Shown here one piece after another: positions 8,222 through 17,887 of a DNA stretch of 64,000 nucleotides (position 1 is the stretch's first letter; every line of letters starts with the position of its first letter). The translations under genes and the position numbers were made by a program. The DNA lies in NCBI RefSeq assembly GCF_009796825.1, contig NZ_CP047030.1:620001-684000 (forward strand), in the 5' to 3' direction. The notes beneath the pieces are model-generated. The model saw only the letters and a list, made by a program, of their open reading frames with translations, was not told where the DNA came from and made no database searches. The DNA comes from Algibacter sp. L3A6 (GTDB taxonomy: Bacteria > Bacteroidota > Bacteroidia > Flavobacteriales > Flavobacteriaceae).

Positions 8222-10588
8222 ATGTCTAACAAAGAGAAATTTCAAGATTATATGCTTGCTGAAGATGATAGTATTAATATTCGTCAGCAAATTGAAAAAT
8301 ATGCATATCACTGGAAGTGGTTTGCATTAGGACTTATTATAGCTCTAATGGGTGCTTATTTCTATTTACGTTACACACCGAACTCTTACGAAGTTTCGGC
8401 AACCATTCTAATTGACGATGAATCTAATGGAGGCTTATCTAATGAACTTGCCGCTTTTGAAGAATTAGGCATTGGAAACAGTAAAAAAAATATAGAAAAT
8501 GAAATGGGAATTTTAAAATCCCGAAGTTTAATGACCCGTGTGGTAAAAAAATTAGACCTTAACATTTCATATTTCAAAGAAGGCCAAGTTAGAGATACCG
8601 AAATCTATAAAGACGAACTCCCATTCAAAACATCCATTTTTGTAAAAGACTCCACTTTTTTTGAGCGTAATACCTCATTCCTAATTAAAATTGTTTCTGA
8701 TACTTCTTTTGAGTTAGCACATTCCAAAAAAGCTTCGGGAGTATCATACACATTCGGAAAAAACATACCCACAGCTTACGGTGAAGTCGTTATTACCCCA
8801 GTAAACATAACACCTAAAGATTACAATACCGTTTATATCGTTAGAACAGCGCCTATAAAAGCAGTTGCCAAAAGCTACCGAAATGGTATTAATGTAAGTT
8901 TGTTGTATAAGAAAGCAAGTATTTTAGAATTGAAACTTAAAAGTCCTGTAAAACTAAAAGCGGAACGCATTATAAATGAACTGATACGTGAATACAACAG
9001 AGATGCCATAGAGTACAAAAGCCTTATTGGCAATAACACGGATGCATTTATAAACGAACGATTAGAGATTATTGAGGAAGATTTAAAAAAAGTAGATAAA
9101 ACCGCTGAAAATTTTAAAACCGCAAATAAATTAACCGATATCTCCATGGAAACAGGTATAGTTTTAGAAACGAACTCCTTGGTCGAAAAAGAAATAGTAG
9201 ACCTAAGTACGCAACTAAAATTAGTAGATTATGTTATGGACCACATGGAATCGGGCTCAAAAAACCTAATACCAGAAAATCTAGGTATAAATTCTAGCGA
9301 CGTAACTTCTAGCAGCACACAATACAATACCATACTTTTAGAACGCAATAGAATAGCACAAAGTTCTGGTAAAAATAATCCGGTACTTTTAAATTTAGAT
9401 GCGCAACTTTCACAATTACAAAGCAGTATATCTCAAGGCCTAACGAATTTAAAGCGGAGTTTAACGATTTCTTTGGGCCAAGCAAAATCGCAAGAACGAA
9501 CTATTGATGGTAAAATAACCTCAGCGCCACGAAAAGAACGCGAGTATAGAGATATACAACGCCAACAACAAATAATAGAAACACTGTATTTATTTTTATT
9601 AGAAAAACGAGAAGAAAACGCAATTTCATTGGCTGTTACTGTACCTAATGCTAAACTCATTGATGCCGCAGATGGTAACGATATCGCTGTGAGTCCGAAA
9701 AGAAAAATGATTTATGCCATAGCCTTAATGTTAGGCCTTCTTATTCCTTTCGTTATTATTTACGTATTATTTCTTTTAGACAATAAGATACATAATCAAG
9801 AAGATTTAGAAGCGATACTAAAAACACCTATTATCGGGAATATCCCAAAGACTTTAGATGATAATAAAATATTGTCAAAAGCGGATAGAGGTAATGTTGC
9901 AGAAGCCTTTAGAATGTTAAGAACCAACATGAACTTTATGCTTGGTAATCTGAAAGACCAATCTAAAGCGATTTATATTACCTCTACAGTTCCAGGCGAA
10001 GGCAAAACCTTTGTTGCTATTAATTTAGCAACTGTACTAGCTATGTCTAACAAAAAAGTACTGCTTATTGGGGCAGATGTCCGTAAACCTAAGGTCGCTG
10101 AATATCTAGACATGACAGAAGCATCTACTGGGTTAACCGTGTTTTTAGCGGATAAAAGCATACAAATTAATCAAATTATTGAAACCGCTAAAAATGGGGA
10201 TTTTGATGTGATACAATCTGGAATGGTACCACCAAACCCATCGGAATTATTAATAAACGGACGCTTTGATGAGGTGCTTAATTATGGAAAGGAACATTAC
10301 GACTATGTTATTGTGGATACCGCCCCAGTAAACATGGTGACTGACACCTTACAAATTGCATCGAGAGCCGATTTATTTATCTATTTAGTACGTGCCAATT
10401 ATTTAGATAGCCGACTTTTAGAAATTCCAAAAAAACTATATCAAGAAAAAAGAATTCCAAATATGACGGTTGTAATAAACGGAACTGATGTGAAGAAAGG
10501 TTACGGCTATGGTAACGGATATGGTTATGGATACGGACATGAAGAAGAGAAAAAGTCTTGGTTTAAGAGATTAACAAACCGTAGTTAA
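8222..10588 (+). CDS. wzc: Wzc-like polysaccharide co-polymerase / tyrosine autokinase
   Basis: A 788-residue inner-membrane protein controlling polysaccharide chain length and export. The Wzz domain follows a first membrane helix (about residues 31-50). A large periplasmic part rich in coiled coil (about 250-470) ends at a second helix (about 496-520). The cytoplasmic BY-kinase domain has Walker A VPGEGKTF (about 590), Walker A' LLIGADVRKP and Walker B VIVDTAP. The C-terminus is a tyrosine cluster (GYGYGNGYGYGYG, about 761-773), the usual autophosphorylation tail. No Wzb-type phosphatase gene is seen. It is the last gene before a strong terminator. Confidence 0.92.
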   Translation: MSNKEKFQDYMLAEDDSINIRQQIEKYAYHWKWFALGLIIALMGAYFYLRYTPNSYEVSATILIDDESNGGLSNELAAFEELGIGNSKKNIENEMGILKSRSLMTRVVKKLDLNISYFKEGQVRDTEIYKDELPFKTSIFVKDSTFFERNTSFLIKIVSDTSFELAHSKKASGVSYTFGKNIPTAYGEVVITPVNITPKDYNTVYIVRTAPIKAVAKSYRNGINVSLLYKKASILELKLKSPVKLKAERIINELIREYNRDAIEYKSLIGNNTDAFINERLEIIEEDLKKVDKTAENFKTANKLTDISMETGIVLETNSLVEKEIVDLSTQLKLVDYVMDHMESGSKNLIPENLGINSSDVTSSSTQYNTILLERNRIAQSSGKNNPVLLNLDAQLSQLQSSISQGLTNLKRSLTISLGQAKSQERTIDGKITSAPRKEREYRDIQRQQQIIETLYLFLLEKREENAISLAVTVPNAKLIDAADGNDIAVSPKRKMIYAIALMLGLLIPFVIIYVLFLLDNKIHNQEDLEAILKTPIIGNIPKTLDDNKILSKADRGNVAEAFRMLRTNMNFMLGNLKDQSKAIYITSTVPGEGKTFVAINLATVLAMSNKKVLLIGADVRKPKVAEYLDMTEASTGLTVFLADKSIQINQIIETAKNGDFDVIQSGMVPPNPSELLINGRFDEVLNYGKEHYDYVIVDTAPVNMVTDTLQIASRADLFIYLVRANYLDSRLLEIPKKLYQEKRIPNMTVVINGTDVKKGYGYGNGYGYGYGHEEEKKSWFKRLTNRS

Positions 10589-10634
10589 AAAAGTATACGG
10601 TTCTATTTAGAATCAACACTGATATCATTCTAAT

Positions 10635-10671
10635 AAAAAAACCGATGAAGCTAGACTTCATCGGTTTTTTC
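10635..10671. terminator. Bidirectional intrinsic terminator after wzc
   Basis: A perfect 10-bp stem (ACCGATGAAG / CTTCATCGGT) with a 5-nt loop is flanked by A and T runs on its two sides, so it can end transcription from either strand. It closes the exopolysaccharide operon. It also lies beyond the stop of the convergent lectin gene. Confidence 0.88.
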
Positions 10672-10743
10672 TTTTTATAAACTATTAAATATGGTCTAAT
10701 TGATTCCGAACTCTTTTTACTTCATTAAACACTTTATGAATTA

Positions 10744-12564
10744 CTAACGCTTAAGAGCAAAATAACCTCGTAATTGTTTATTTTTATTACTTTCATCTCT
10801 ATAATGGGCTACAAACCAATAACTCCCATCAGGGAGTTCCGTACCTCCGTATGTACCATCCCATCCATTTCGACTCGGTTTTATTTGTTTTAACAGGGCG
10901 CCATGGCGATTATAAATAAACACCACTGCTTCTGGATGCGTTTCTAAACATTTAATATTCCAAAACTCATGATAGCCATCACCATTCGGTGTAAAGAATT
11001 TGGGATAAAAAATAAGATCTACCGCTTCTCTAGTTTCAGCAGTACAGCTATAAACATCACGAACCCCAACATCATGCTGATTACAACGGGAAACATTTTC
11101 GAAAACAGCCTCACTTTGCCAAATACCGCCATCCAATTGATATTCATAAAACCCACTACCTCCAGTAACACGCATTTCGATAGTTCGACTTTCGCTAAAA
11201 CTATCAGGTAAAATTACAGTTTTGAGTGATAAAGCTTCTGTTGAATAAATATCAATACGTCTAGATACTGAATGCGCACACTGACCAACGTCAGGTGTAA
11301 AAGTATAAACGGTTGGCGTTTTATTATTTAATTCGGGCGACCATGAACCTACAATGCCTTCAATAGATGTTGTGGGTAATGGAGATAGCTTTTCACCTTC
11401 ACATATACCTGCAGGAATATTAAAAGTAGGGATTAATACATTTACTATTAGGGTTGTTGGCGCTGCACATTGACCGGGATCTGGATAAAATGTATATTCT
11501 GTAGTTTTTGTGTTATCGGGTTCTGGAGACCATGCTCCTGTAATTCCTTCGAGTGAAGTACTTGGTAGTACAAGAGATTCGCCTTCACAAACATTGGGTA
11601 TTGGATTAAAACGAGGTACTATACTATTCCCTGTAATAGTTACATTAATAAATTCTGTAAAAGTCTCTCCGCACAAATCGGTAATACTAACAGTATATCT
11701 AGTATCAACTGTAGGTGATAACATTGGGTTACCACTATTAGGATCACTTACACTAGCGCTTGGCTCCCAAGAATAAGCAACACCATTGTGAATACTAACA
11801 TCTTTTAAAATAGATTCTCCTAAACAAATGGTTTCATCACTTGCAATAAAATCTTCTATAAATGATACTCGATTTAGGCAAACTTCTTGACGATTATGCT
11901 TTGCTCCTGTTGCTCCTACGAATCCAAAATATACAGCATTATCATTGTTAAAAATACTACTTTTAAAATCTTGTGTTTTTGATAGTCTAAGTTGGCAATC
12001 GAAATACACATTTAAGGTCTTCGTTGTAGCAATCCACTCTACCTTAACGTCATGCAGAAGGTCATCCTCAATATTTACGCCACCATCAACCAACGGATTG
12101 ATAGGGCCTGATAAATTTGTAGCAAACGTATGGTATGAAGATCCATTTGACATCAGTGCTATATGATCATAAGAAGGATCTTCTCTACTTGGATTATTAT
12201 GAGTATCGAATTCAATAATTAAAGAAGATGGAATTCCCTCGTAACCTAACCCTCCACCCGAACCTCCAATAACAATATCAGGTGTCAATTTAAAAACAAG
12301 CGCCATACCATCAGCACCATCATTATTGTTTCCAAAGTAATTTTGGTAAGCAATGGTAAAGTCATTTGAAAAATCGATAGGATGATCAAACCAAACGCCT
12401 CCAACTTGACCATCTATATCTGGGGTTATTTGAAAACAATTATTGCCTAAACTAGAAGTATCTCCAATAGTAGTCGCCTTTAGCTGCGCCATAGCAAGAT
12501 TGCAACAACACATAACAAGGGCAAACAGGAATACTTTTTTTATGGAGCTGCTTAAAAAAGCCAT
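10744..12564 (-). CDS. Secreted L-type lectin-domain protein with T9SS type-B C-terminal domain
   Basis: A 606-residue exported protein. The signal peptide ends near MAQL. An L-type (legume-like) lectin domain fills about residues 28-240, with the segments ADGMALVFKL and LIIEFDTHNN typical of that fold. After an Ig-like region there are two tandem units with the pattern GIxGxWSPE...YTFxPDxGQCA. The last 85 residues are a gliding-motility-associated type-B sorting domain (FFTPNGDGYHEFWNI ... LPDGSYWFVAHY), so it should be exported by the type IX system. It converges on the exopolysaccharide operon. A carbohydrate ligand is likely but unidentified. A near-consensus -7 box (TATCTTTC) lies at about 12588-12595 on this strand. 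Confidence 0.87.
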   Translation of the reverse strand: MAFLSSSIKKVFLFALVMCCCNLAMAQLKATTIGDTSSLGNNCFQITPDIDGQVGGVWFDHPIDFSNDFTIAYQNYFGNNNDGADGMALVFKLTPDIVIGGSGGGLGYEGIPSSLIIEFDTHNNPSREDPSYDHIALMSNGSSYHTFATNLSGPINPLVDGGVNIEDDLLHDVKVEWIATTKTLNVYFDCQLRLSKTQDFKSSIFNNDNAVYFGFVGATGAKHNRQEVCLNRVSFIEDFIASDETICLGESILKDVSIHNGVAYSWEPSASVSDPNSGNPMLSPTVDTRYTVSITDLCGETFTEFINVTITGNSIVPRFNPIPNVCEGESLVLPSTSLEGITGAWSPEPDNTKTTEYTFYPDPGQCAAPTTLIVNVLIPTFNIPAGICEGEKLSPLPTTSIEGIVGSWSPELNNKTPTVYTFTPDVGQCAHSVSRRIDIYSTEALSLKTVILPDSFSESRTIEMRVTGGSGFYEYQLDGGIWQSEAVFENVSRCNQHDVGVRDVYSCTAETREAVDLIFYPKFFTPNGDGYHEFWNIKCLETHPEAVVFIYNRHGALLKQIKPSRNGWDGTYGGTELPDGSYWFVAHYRDESNKNKQLRGYFALKR

Positions 12565-12860
12565 TCTACAAGGTTTAATTACTGCCCGAAAGATACAAGT
12601 TTTACAGAGGAACTACTTATTTTTTCCTACAAAACAGGGCATTAATATCATTAATTTAATATTAGAAGCTGCTGTATTTTAATTAATAACAAATTGATAA
12701 AAACACAGCCTAAAAACTCAAAATATCGCAACTAAAAAAGCCTTATTAAAAAAACGAGATATAGCCTGAGTTCACTTAGCATCAATTCACTAAAAACTAA
12801 GGCACTATTAACAAAATAGCAAAAGCCATCTTTTATTCCGCATAGGTTATTTAAGTAAAC
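12565..12860. other. Intergenic region between two - strand genes
   Basis: An AT-rich 296-bp gap. It should contain the promoter of the lectin gene (near-consensus -7 box at about 12588-12595, - strand) and the 3' end of the cytochrome-containing gene. I saw no open frame of interest, no convincing hairpin with a T-run and no repeat. Confidence 0.5.
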
Positions 12861-15137
12861 TTAATACCCTAAATCCAGCAATTCTTTTTCGCTATAAACA
12901 CCACCTGATTTTGGTTTTACATCTCGCAATGCTTTTATTTGCTCAACGTCTATTCCTTTTGATCCTTCGGAAAAGGTACTATGTAAATAGCTAATAATAT
13001 TTTTAATATCACGATCGGTAAACGCAGGGTTATTAGCAAGTCCGGGCATTGTTCCGTTTAATTCATACAATGTTCCATTAACATGTACAGGTCCTGCCAA
13101 ACCATGCAACAATACCAATGCCAACCTTTTAGTTGAGCCTCTTACATATTCTGAATTTTCTAATGGCGGTGCTAAACCATCAACACCTTCACCATTAAAC
13201 CCATGGCAAGTTGCACAGAAGTTTCTAAATATTTGATATCCAAACGCGTTAGACATCGCTGGCTTTACTTCTGTATTTTTCGTCTTATTACTTTGCTTGT
13301 TTAAAATGGTTTTATCTAAAACAACACTTAACACGTTTTCAGAAACCATACTTTTTTCTTCATCTAAAAATATTTTGTACGCTTCCTCTACACCTCTTAA
13401 ACTACTTATAAGACTCTGCTGATAGATAATATTTTCGGCATATCGATTTGAAAGTTCAAAAAGAATTGGAAATACTTGCCCCGTTGAAACTTGTGCCCAA
13501 CCGCCTAAAGTGCTTAAAATATACAAATCTAATTCAGCATTATCCCTTTTAACTAACCCCGCTATGAGCGGTAGTACGGAAACCAAATTACTTTCACTGG
13601 CATAATTTTCTAACAACACTAATGCATGATTTAGAACTTCCGTCTCACTTTCCGAAGATAAAAGCATTTCCAATGTTTTAAAATCAAGTTGCCCCAAACC
13701 GTTTAAAGTATGCAAAGCATGTATTTGAGCGATAGCATTTTGTGTATCTAAAGCTACATGTTCTAAAAACGAAACTGCTTTATTATCACCTTTAAAAACT
13801 AATAATTGCTGTGCCCTATCGCGTAACCACCCATTTTTACTGCCCAGTAAACCTACCAATTCTGAAGTTGATAATTTTTCTACATTAATAATATCCTTCG
13901 GTGAGTTTTCATTTTTTACCACACGTAATATACGCCCCATACCAACAATGGTATCTAAAGCTTTTTTGGCGTATTGATTTTTTAAATAAGCGGTTAAAAA
14001 CACTTTATCCTGAAGAATACCACGATGCATATCGACGATGTACATATTACCATCAGGACCATTATTCAAATTTACCGGACGAAAACCTTCATCTGTGGAG
14101 GCCAAAAATTCGGTTTCAGCAAGGGCTTGTGTAGCGCTTACTATTTCATCTTCAAAAGTTAAAATATTTCGTTTTACCACATTGGCTTCGGGCGCACAAA
14201 CAAAGGCATTTTCACTATATTGCGCACCAAAATTATTACCTGTGTAAATTAAAGGACCGCATGCGGATGTGACATTAACCAATAAACTATCCTTATCTAA
14301 AACACCATTTACATAACCTCGGTTAACCGAAGTGGGATGCAACGGATACACGCGTTGATCTACTGTTAACCTCTTGTTTAAAGCTGCACCACCTTTAAAA
14401 TACGGATTTTTATCGGTAACATTTGGCAACACATAGTCTCCCATTAATTGTACCGAATTGGTATTATAGTACAACCTACCAAAATTATCTTTTGTGATAC
14501 CCCACTGCCCCCTAAAAGCAGTTTGTTCTTTTTTCCATTTTCCGTTTTTTCGTTGGTATCTGTATTTAGATTTTGCATTATAAATCCAATTATCTAAATG
14601 CATCATTAAACCATTTGGCTGATGCTCTACATTACCACCATAGGCGTAAGCAGAATCGACTAAAACTCTATTAACAGGCTTATCATCTTCAATATCCACA
14701 AACCAAAGATTTGGTGGTTCTGCATACAATAAACCGCCATAAACATGAGAAATAGCGCGCGGTAATACCAAACTGTCTAAAAATATTTTGGAATGATCGG
14801 CAACCCCATCATGATCTAAATCTTCCATTATAGAAATTACACCATTGGGCATTTCATCACCAATGCCTTTTAAATTTCGCATATATCCCTTCATCTCAAC
14901 AACCCACATACGCCCTTGATTATCAAAATCCATAGCCACTGGCGCTTCAATAAAAGGCTCTGAAACAGCGACTTCTAAATGAAAACCATCTTCTATTTGA
15001 TAGGAATCTAATGAGATTTCAGGTTCCTCATACGATACTTTTTTACAGCCAATAATAAAAATTAACAGAATGAGATTTAATACTAAAGTTTTACTTGAAG
15101 CGATTTGAGTTATAAAGGAACGTGTTTGAAATGCCAT
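12861..15137 (-). CDS. Propeller/HEAT/cytochrome c lipoprotein (PVC-type heme-binding family)
   Basis: A 758-residue exported lipoprotein (lipobox IIGC near residue 30). The N-terminal part (about 45-410) resembles the sugar-dehydrogenase-type beta-propeller, with segments such as APVAMDFDNQGRMWVVEM and NNGPDGNMYIVDMHRG. A helical HEAT-like region follows (about 415-620), then a cytochrome c domain with the heme site CATCH (about 641-645) and a likely Met ligand in GTMPG. It is probably a periplasmic or outer-membrane-facing oxidoreductase; the substrate is unknown. It is divergent from the TonB receptor gene, with tRNA-Pro between them. Confidence 0.82.
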   Translation of the reverse strand: MAFQTRSFITQIASSKTLVLNLILLIFIIGCKKVSYEEPEISLDSYQIEDGFHLEVAVSEPFIEAPVAMDFDNQGRMWVVEMKGYMRNLKGIGDEMPNGVISIMEDLDHDGVADHSKIFLDSLVLPRAISHVYGGLLYAEPPNLWFVDIEDDKPVNRVLVDSAYAYGGNVEHQPNGLMMHLDNWIYNAKSKYRYQRKNGKWKKEQTAFRGQWGITKDNFGRLYYNTNSVQLMGDYVLPNVTDKNPYFKGGAALNKRLTVDQRVYPLHPTSVNRGYVNGVLDKDSLLVNVTSACGPLIYTGNNFGAQYSENAFVCAPEANVVKRNILTFEDEIVSATQALAETEFLASTDEGFRPVNLNNGPDGNMYIVDMHRGILQDKVFLTAYLKNQYAKKALDTIVGMGRILRVVKNENSPKDIINVEKLSTSELVGLLGSKNGWLRDRAQQLLVFKGDNKAVSFLEHVALDTQNAIAQIHALHTLNGLGQLDFKTLEMLLSSESETEVLNHALVLLENYASESNLVSVLPLIAGLVKRDNAELDLYILSTLGGWAQVSTGQVFPILFELSNRYAENIIYQQSLISSLRGVEEAYKIFLDEEKSMVSENVLSVVLDKTILNKQSNKTKNTEVKPAMSNAFGYQIFRNFCATCHGFNGEGVDGLAPPLENSEYVRGSTKRLALVLLHGLAGPVHVNGTLYELNGTMPGLANNPAFTDRDIKNIISYLHSTFSEGSKGIDVEQIKALRDVKPKSGGVYSEKELLDLGY

Positions 15138-15294
15138 TAATTGTTGGTTTACAGGGAGTTTTAAAGCACATTTTTATGTCCTTTATGTTGTTTTTATAAT
15201 CATAAAATTACAACAATTTTGAAAAGTAGAAAACTAGTAAAATCATAAAGGTTTCAGAAATTTCAATTATTCAAAAGAAACTTGAATAAACTAA

Positions 15295-15324
15295 AAAAAC
15301 CTCTTGATTTCTCAAAAGGTTTTT
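15295..15324 (-). terminator. Terminator of tRNA-Pro
   Basis: An inverted repeat of 13 bp with one mismatch (AAAAACCTCTTGA / TCAAAAGGTTTTT) and a 4-nt loop lies 3 bp beyond the tRNA 3' end. On the - strand it ends in a U run, as expected for an intrinsic terminator. Confidence 0.75.
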
Positions 15325-15326
15325 AG

Positions 15327-15401
15327 TCGGGGTGGCAGGATTCGAACCTGCGGCCTCCACGTCCCAAACGTGGCGCGATAACCGGGCTACGCTACACCCC
15401 G
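15327..15401 (-). tRNA. tRNA-Pro (anticodon TGG)
   Basis: The - strand folds as a 75-nt tRNA. The acceptor stem is CGGGGTG/CACCCCG, the anticodon arm is CCACG-TTTGGGA-CGTGG with anticodon TGG, and the T arm contains GGTTCGAATCC. The discriminator is A and CCA is not encoded. Confidence 0.97.
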
Positions 15402-15425
15402 AATATGATTATCTCTAACCGGGTG

Positions 15426-15433
15426 CAAATATA
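15426..15433 (-). promoter_or_regulatory. Promoter -7 box of tRNA-Pro
   Basis: TATATTTG on the - strand matches the Bacteroidota -7 consensus TAnnTTTG exactly and lies 24 bp upstream of the tRNA 5' end. The same GTGCAAATATA (read on +) stands upstream of tRNA-Thr. No clear -33 TTG was found at the usual distance. Confidence 0.6.
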
Positions 15434-15564
15434 CATTTTTCTATAATATAGACACTATTTTTTTTAGTAATTTTAAAAAAAATTAACTTTAGTTTACAAA
15501 GCAGTCAAACAACACCTGTTTTTCATGCTTAAACCAAATCAACTATATTTAGCTAAACCCTACA

Positions 15565-17862
15565 ATGAGCACTTATAAATCTTTTATTTTCAACAAAATA
15601 ACCATCATTATAATTTTATTTTTCAGCTATACCTCTGGAAATGCTCAGCAAATCATCACCGGACGTATTATTGAAAAAGAAAATGGTACAGCGCTGCAAA
15701 ACGCCACTATTACAAATTATGAAAACAAAATCATTTCAACTTCCGATCATTTAGGGTATTTTGAAGTGCCAAACTCTGGTGTATATCGCTTTACAAAAAT
15801 AGGCTATCAAGTAGAAACGATAGATTTAAAATCCGACAACGTTATAATTCAACTGGAGTTAAATCCTGATCGATTAAACGAAGTTATTGTGAACGCCCAT
15901 CAATTGCCTTTAGAACTAAAAAAAGCGAATACTACTATTGATATTATTTCATCTAAAGATTTAGAACGCAGTAACTCCACCTCGCCCATCCAAGTATTGA
16001 ATCGCGTTCCTGGAGTTTTTATGCAATCGGGCGCATTAAACACTAATAAGATCTCCATACGTGGTATTGGTTCTAGAAATTTATACGGCACCTCTAAAAT
16101 ACGGGCTTATTTTCAAGACATTCCGTTAACATCCGGTAATGGAGAAACCACCATTGAAGATTTTGAACTCAGTGCCTTATCCCGATTTGAAATTATAAAA
16201 GGTGCCGGTTCTAGTATCTATGGCGCCGGATTGGGCGGCACGATACATTTAACACCAGAGCACGCTTACCTAAACCAAACCTTAGCGGAAACAGATATCA
16301 CAATAGGTTCTTTTGGTTTAGTAAAAAGTGTTTTAAACATAAATCACGGAACGGATAAAAACAGCTATAAAATAATCCATAGTAACACAGAAAGCGATGG
16401 TTACCGCGATAATAACGCATACAACAGACAAACACTCACAATAAACACCAATCATTATTTAAGTGAAAAAGACGCTCTCTCTATTTTAGCGAGTTATGTG
16501 GACTTGAACGCTTTTATACCAAGTTCCTTAAATGAAGATGCATATAATAACAATCCGAAATCTGCCGCCTTTACATGGGCACAAGCTCAAGGGTATGAAG
16601 ATGTACAACGTGAGATATTTGGAGCATCATGGAATCATCAATATCATAAGAACCTAAAACAAACTACCAGTATTTTTACATCTTTTAAAAAGGCTTATGA
16701 ACCGAGACCTTTTGATATTCTAACCGAAAATACATCGGCTTACGGATTGAGAAGTCGTTTTTTAGGACGATGGAAAAAATTTAATTACACACTAGGTGGC
16801 GAATTCTTTAAAGACCGCTATATATCCAAAAACTACGAGAATTTATATCAAGACGCTCCCGAAGGGTCAGGCAGCGTTGAAGGCGATAAATTTTCCGATT
16901 TCAAAGAAAACAGAACCTACTACAACCTCTTTTTTGAAAGTAACTATCAAGCTTCAGAAAAAACAATGCTGTCTTTTGGGGTAAATCTAAACAAAACGTC
17001 ATACACTTTATCAGACCGTTTTATTTCAGATGAAAATCCCGACCAATCTGGCGACTATAGCTTTAAAGCCATACTGTCTCCTAAATTTGGAATATCGCAT
17101 CAATTATCAAAACACATCAGTTTATATTCTAATATTAGCCATGGTTTTTCACCGCCTTCAACTCAAGAAACCTTGCTTCCCGATGGTTTAATAAATACGG
17201 ATATAAAACCAGAAACAGGCTGGAATTTCGAACTAGGAACACGAAGTGCTTTTTATAATAATCGCTTACAATTTAACCTCGCTTTATACAGATTAGATGT
17301 GCGCAACCTTTTAGTCGCTAGACGAACAGGCAACGACCAATTTATAGGCGTTAACGCGGGACGCACTTTACATAATGGATTAGAAACCATTATAAAATAT
17401 CAATGGCTAACATCGGAAAAACTATCACTAAACCAATACATCACGTATGCCTTAAACCATTTTAAATTCAGAGATTTTGAAGATGATGGAAATAATTTTT
17501 CGGGTAATAAACTAACAGGTGTGCCATCTAACCTATTAAACACAGGTTTAGATTTAGATACTGCATTGGGTCTTTATGCCTCCGTAAACTACCAATACGT
17601 AGGTCGCATACCAATGACGGATGCCAACACACTATTTTCCGATCGCTACAGTTTAACGAACATCAAATTGGGTTTTAGACACAACCTAAATAAAAACCTA
17701 AAGTTGAATATCTATTTTGGTCTGGATAATGTTTTTAACACGCATTACGCCTCACAAATACTTATTAATGCCACAGGTTTTGGTGGTGCCGCACCACGAT
17801 ATTATTATCCAGGGCAACCGTTAAATTATTACGCTGGAGTTAACTTAAGTTATAAGTTTTAA
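15565..17862 (+). CDS. TonB-dependent outer-membrane receptor
   Basis: A 765-residue outer-membrane transporter. A signal peptide (cut near SGNAQQ) is followed by a carboxypeptidase-regulatory-like domain (about 30-105, ITGRIIEKENGTALQNATI), then a plug domain (about 115-225) and a 22-strand-type barrel ending in an aromatic terminal strand (NYYAGVNLSYKF). Its length and domain order suit a siderophore- or small-ligand-type receptor rather than a SusC protein, and no SusD gene is adjacent. A near-consensus -7 box (TATATTTA, 15544-15551) precedes ATG 15565. The next two genes follow closely on the same strand, so the ligand may be linked to the sugar-oxidising proteins they encode. Confidence 0.92.
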   Translation: MSTYKSFIFNKITIIIILFFSYTSGNAQQIITGRIIEKENGTALQNATITNYENKIISTSDHLGYFEVPNSGVYRFTKIGYQVETIDLKSDNVIIQLELNPDRLNEVIVNAHQLPLELKKANTTIDIISSKDLERSNSTSPIQVLNRVPGVFMQSGALNTNKISIRGIGSRNLYGTSKIRAYFQDIPLTSGNGETTIEDFELSALSRFEIIKGAGSSIYGAGLGGTIHLTPEHAYLNQTLAETDITIGSFGLVKSVLNINHGTDKNSYKIIHSNTESDGYRDNNAYNRQTLTINTNHYLSEKDALSILASYVDLNAFIPSSLNEDAYNNNPKSAAFTWAQAQGYEDVQREIFGASWNHQYHKNLKQTTSIFTSFKKAYEPRPFDILTENTSAYGLRSRFLGRWKKFNYTLGGEFFKDRYISKNYENLYQDAPEGSGSVEGDKFSDFKENRTYYNLFFESNYQASEKTMLSFGVNLNKTSYTLSDRFISDENPDQSGDYSFKAILSPKFGISHQLSKHISLYSNISHGFSPPSTQETLLPDGLINTDIKPETGWNFELGTRSAFYNNRLQFNLALYRLDVRNLLVARRTGNDQFIGVNAGRTLHNGLETIIKYQWLTSEKLSLNQYITYALNHFKFRDFEDDGNNFSGNKLTGVPSNLLNTGLDLDTALGLYASVNYQYVGRIPMTDANTLFSDRYSLTNIKLGFRHNLNKNLKLNIYFGLDNVFNTHYASQILINATGFGGAAPRYYYPGQPLNYYAGVNLSYKF

Positions 17863-17887
17863 CTAAATTTATAAAAAAAACGAAAAA

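Noticed and set aside
10969..12682. + strand open frames over the lectin gene
   Set aside because: Shadow frames of a well-supported gene on the - strand, without family features.
15327..15401. tRNA-Pro as an integration site of a mobile element
   Set aside because: No integrase, direct repeat of the tRNA 3' end, or foreign gene block is found on either side.
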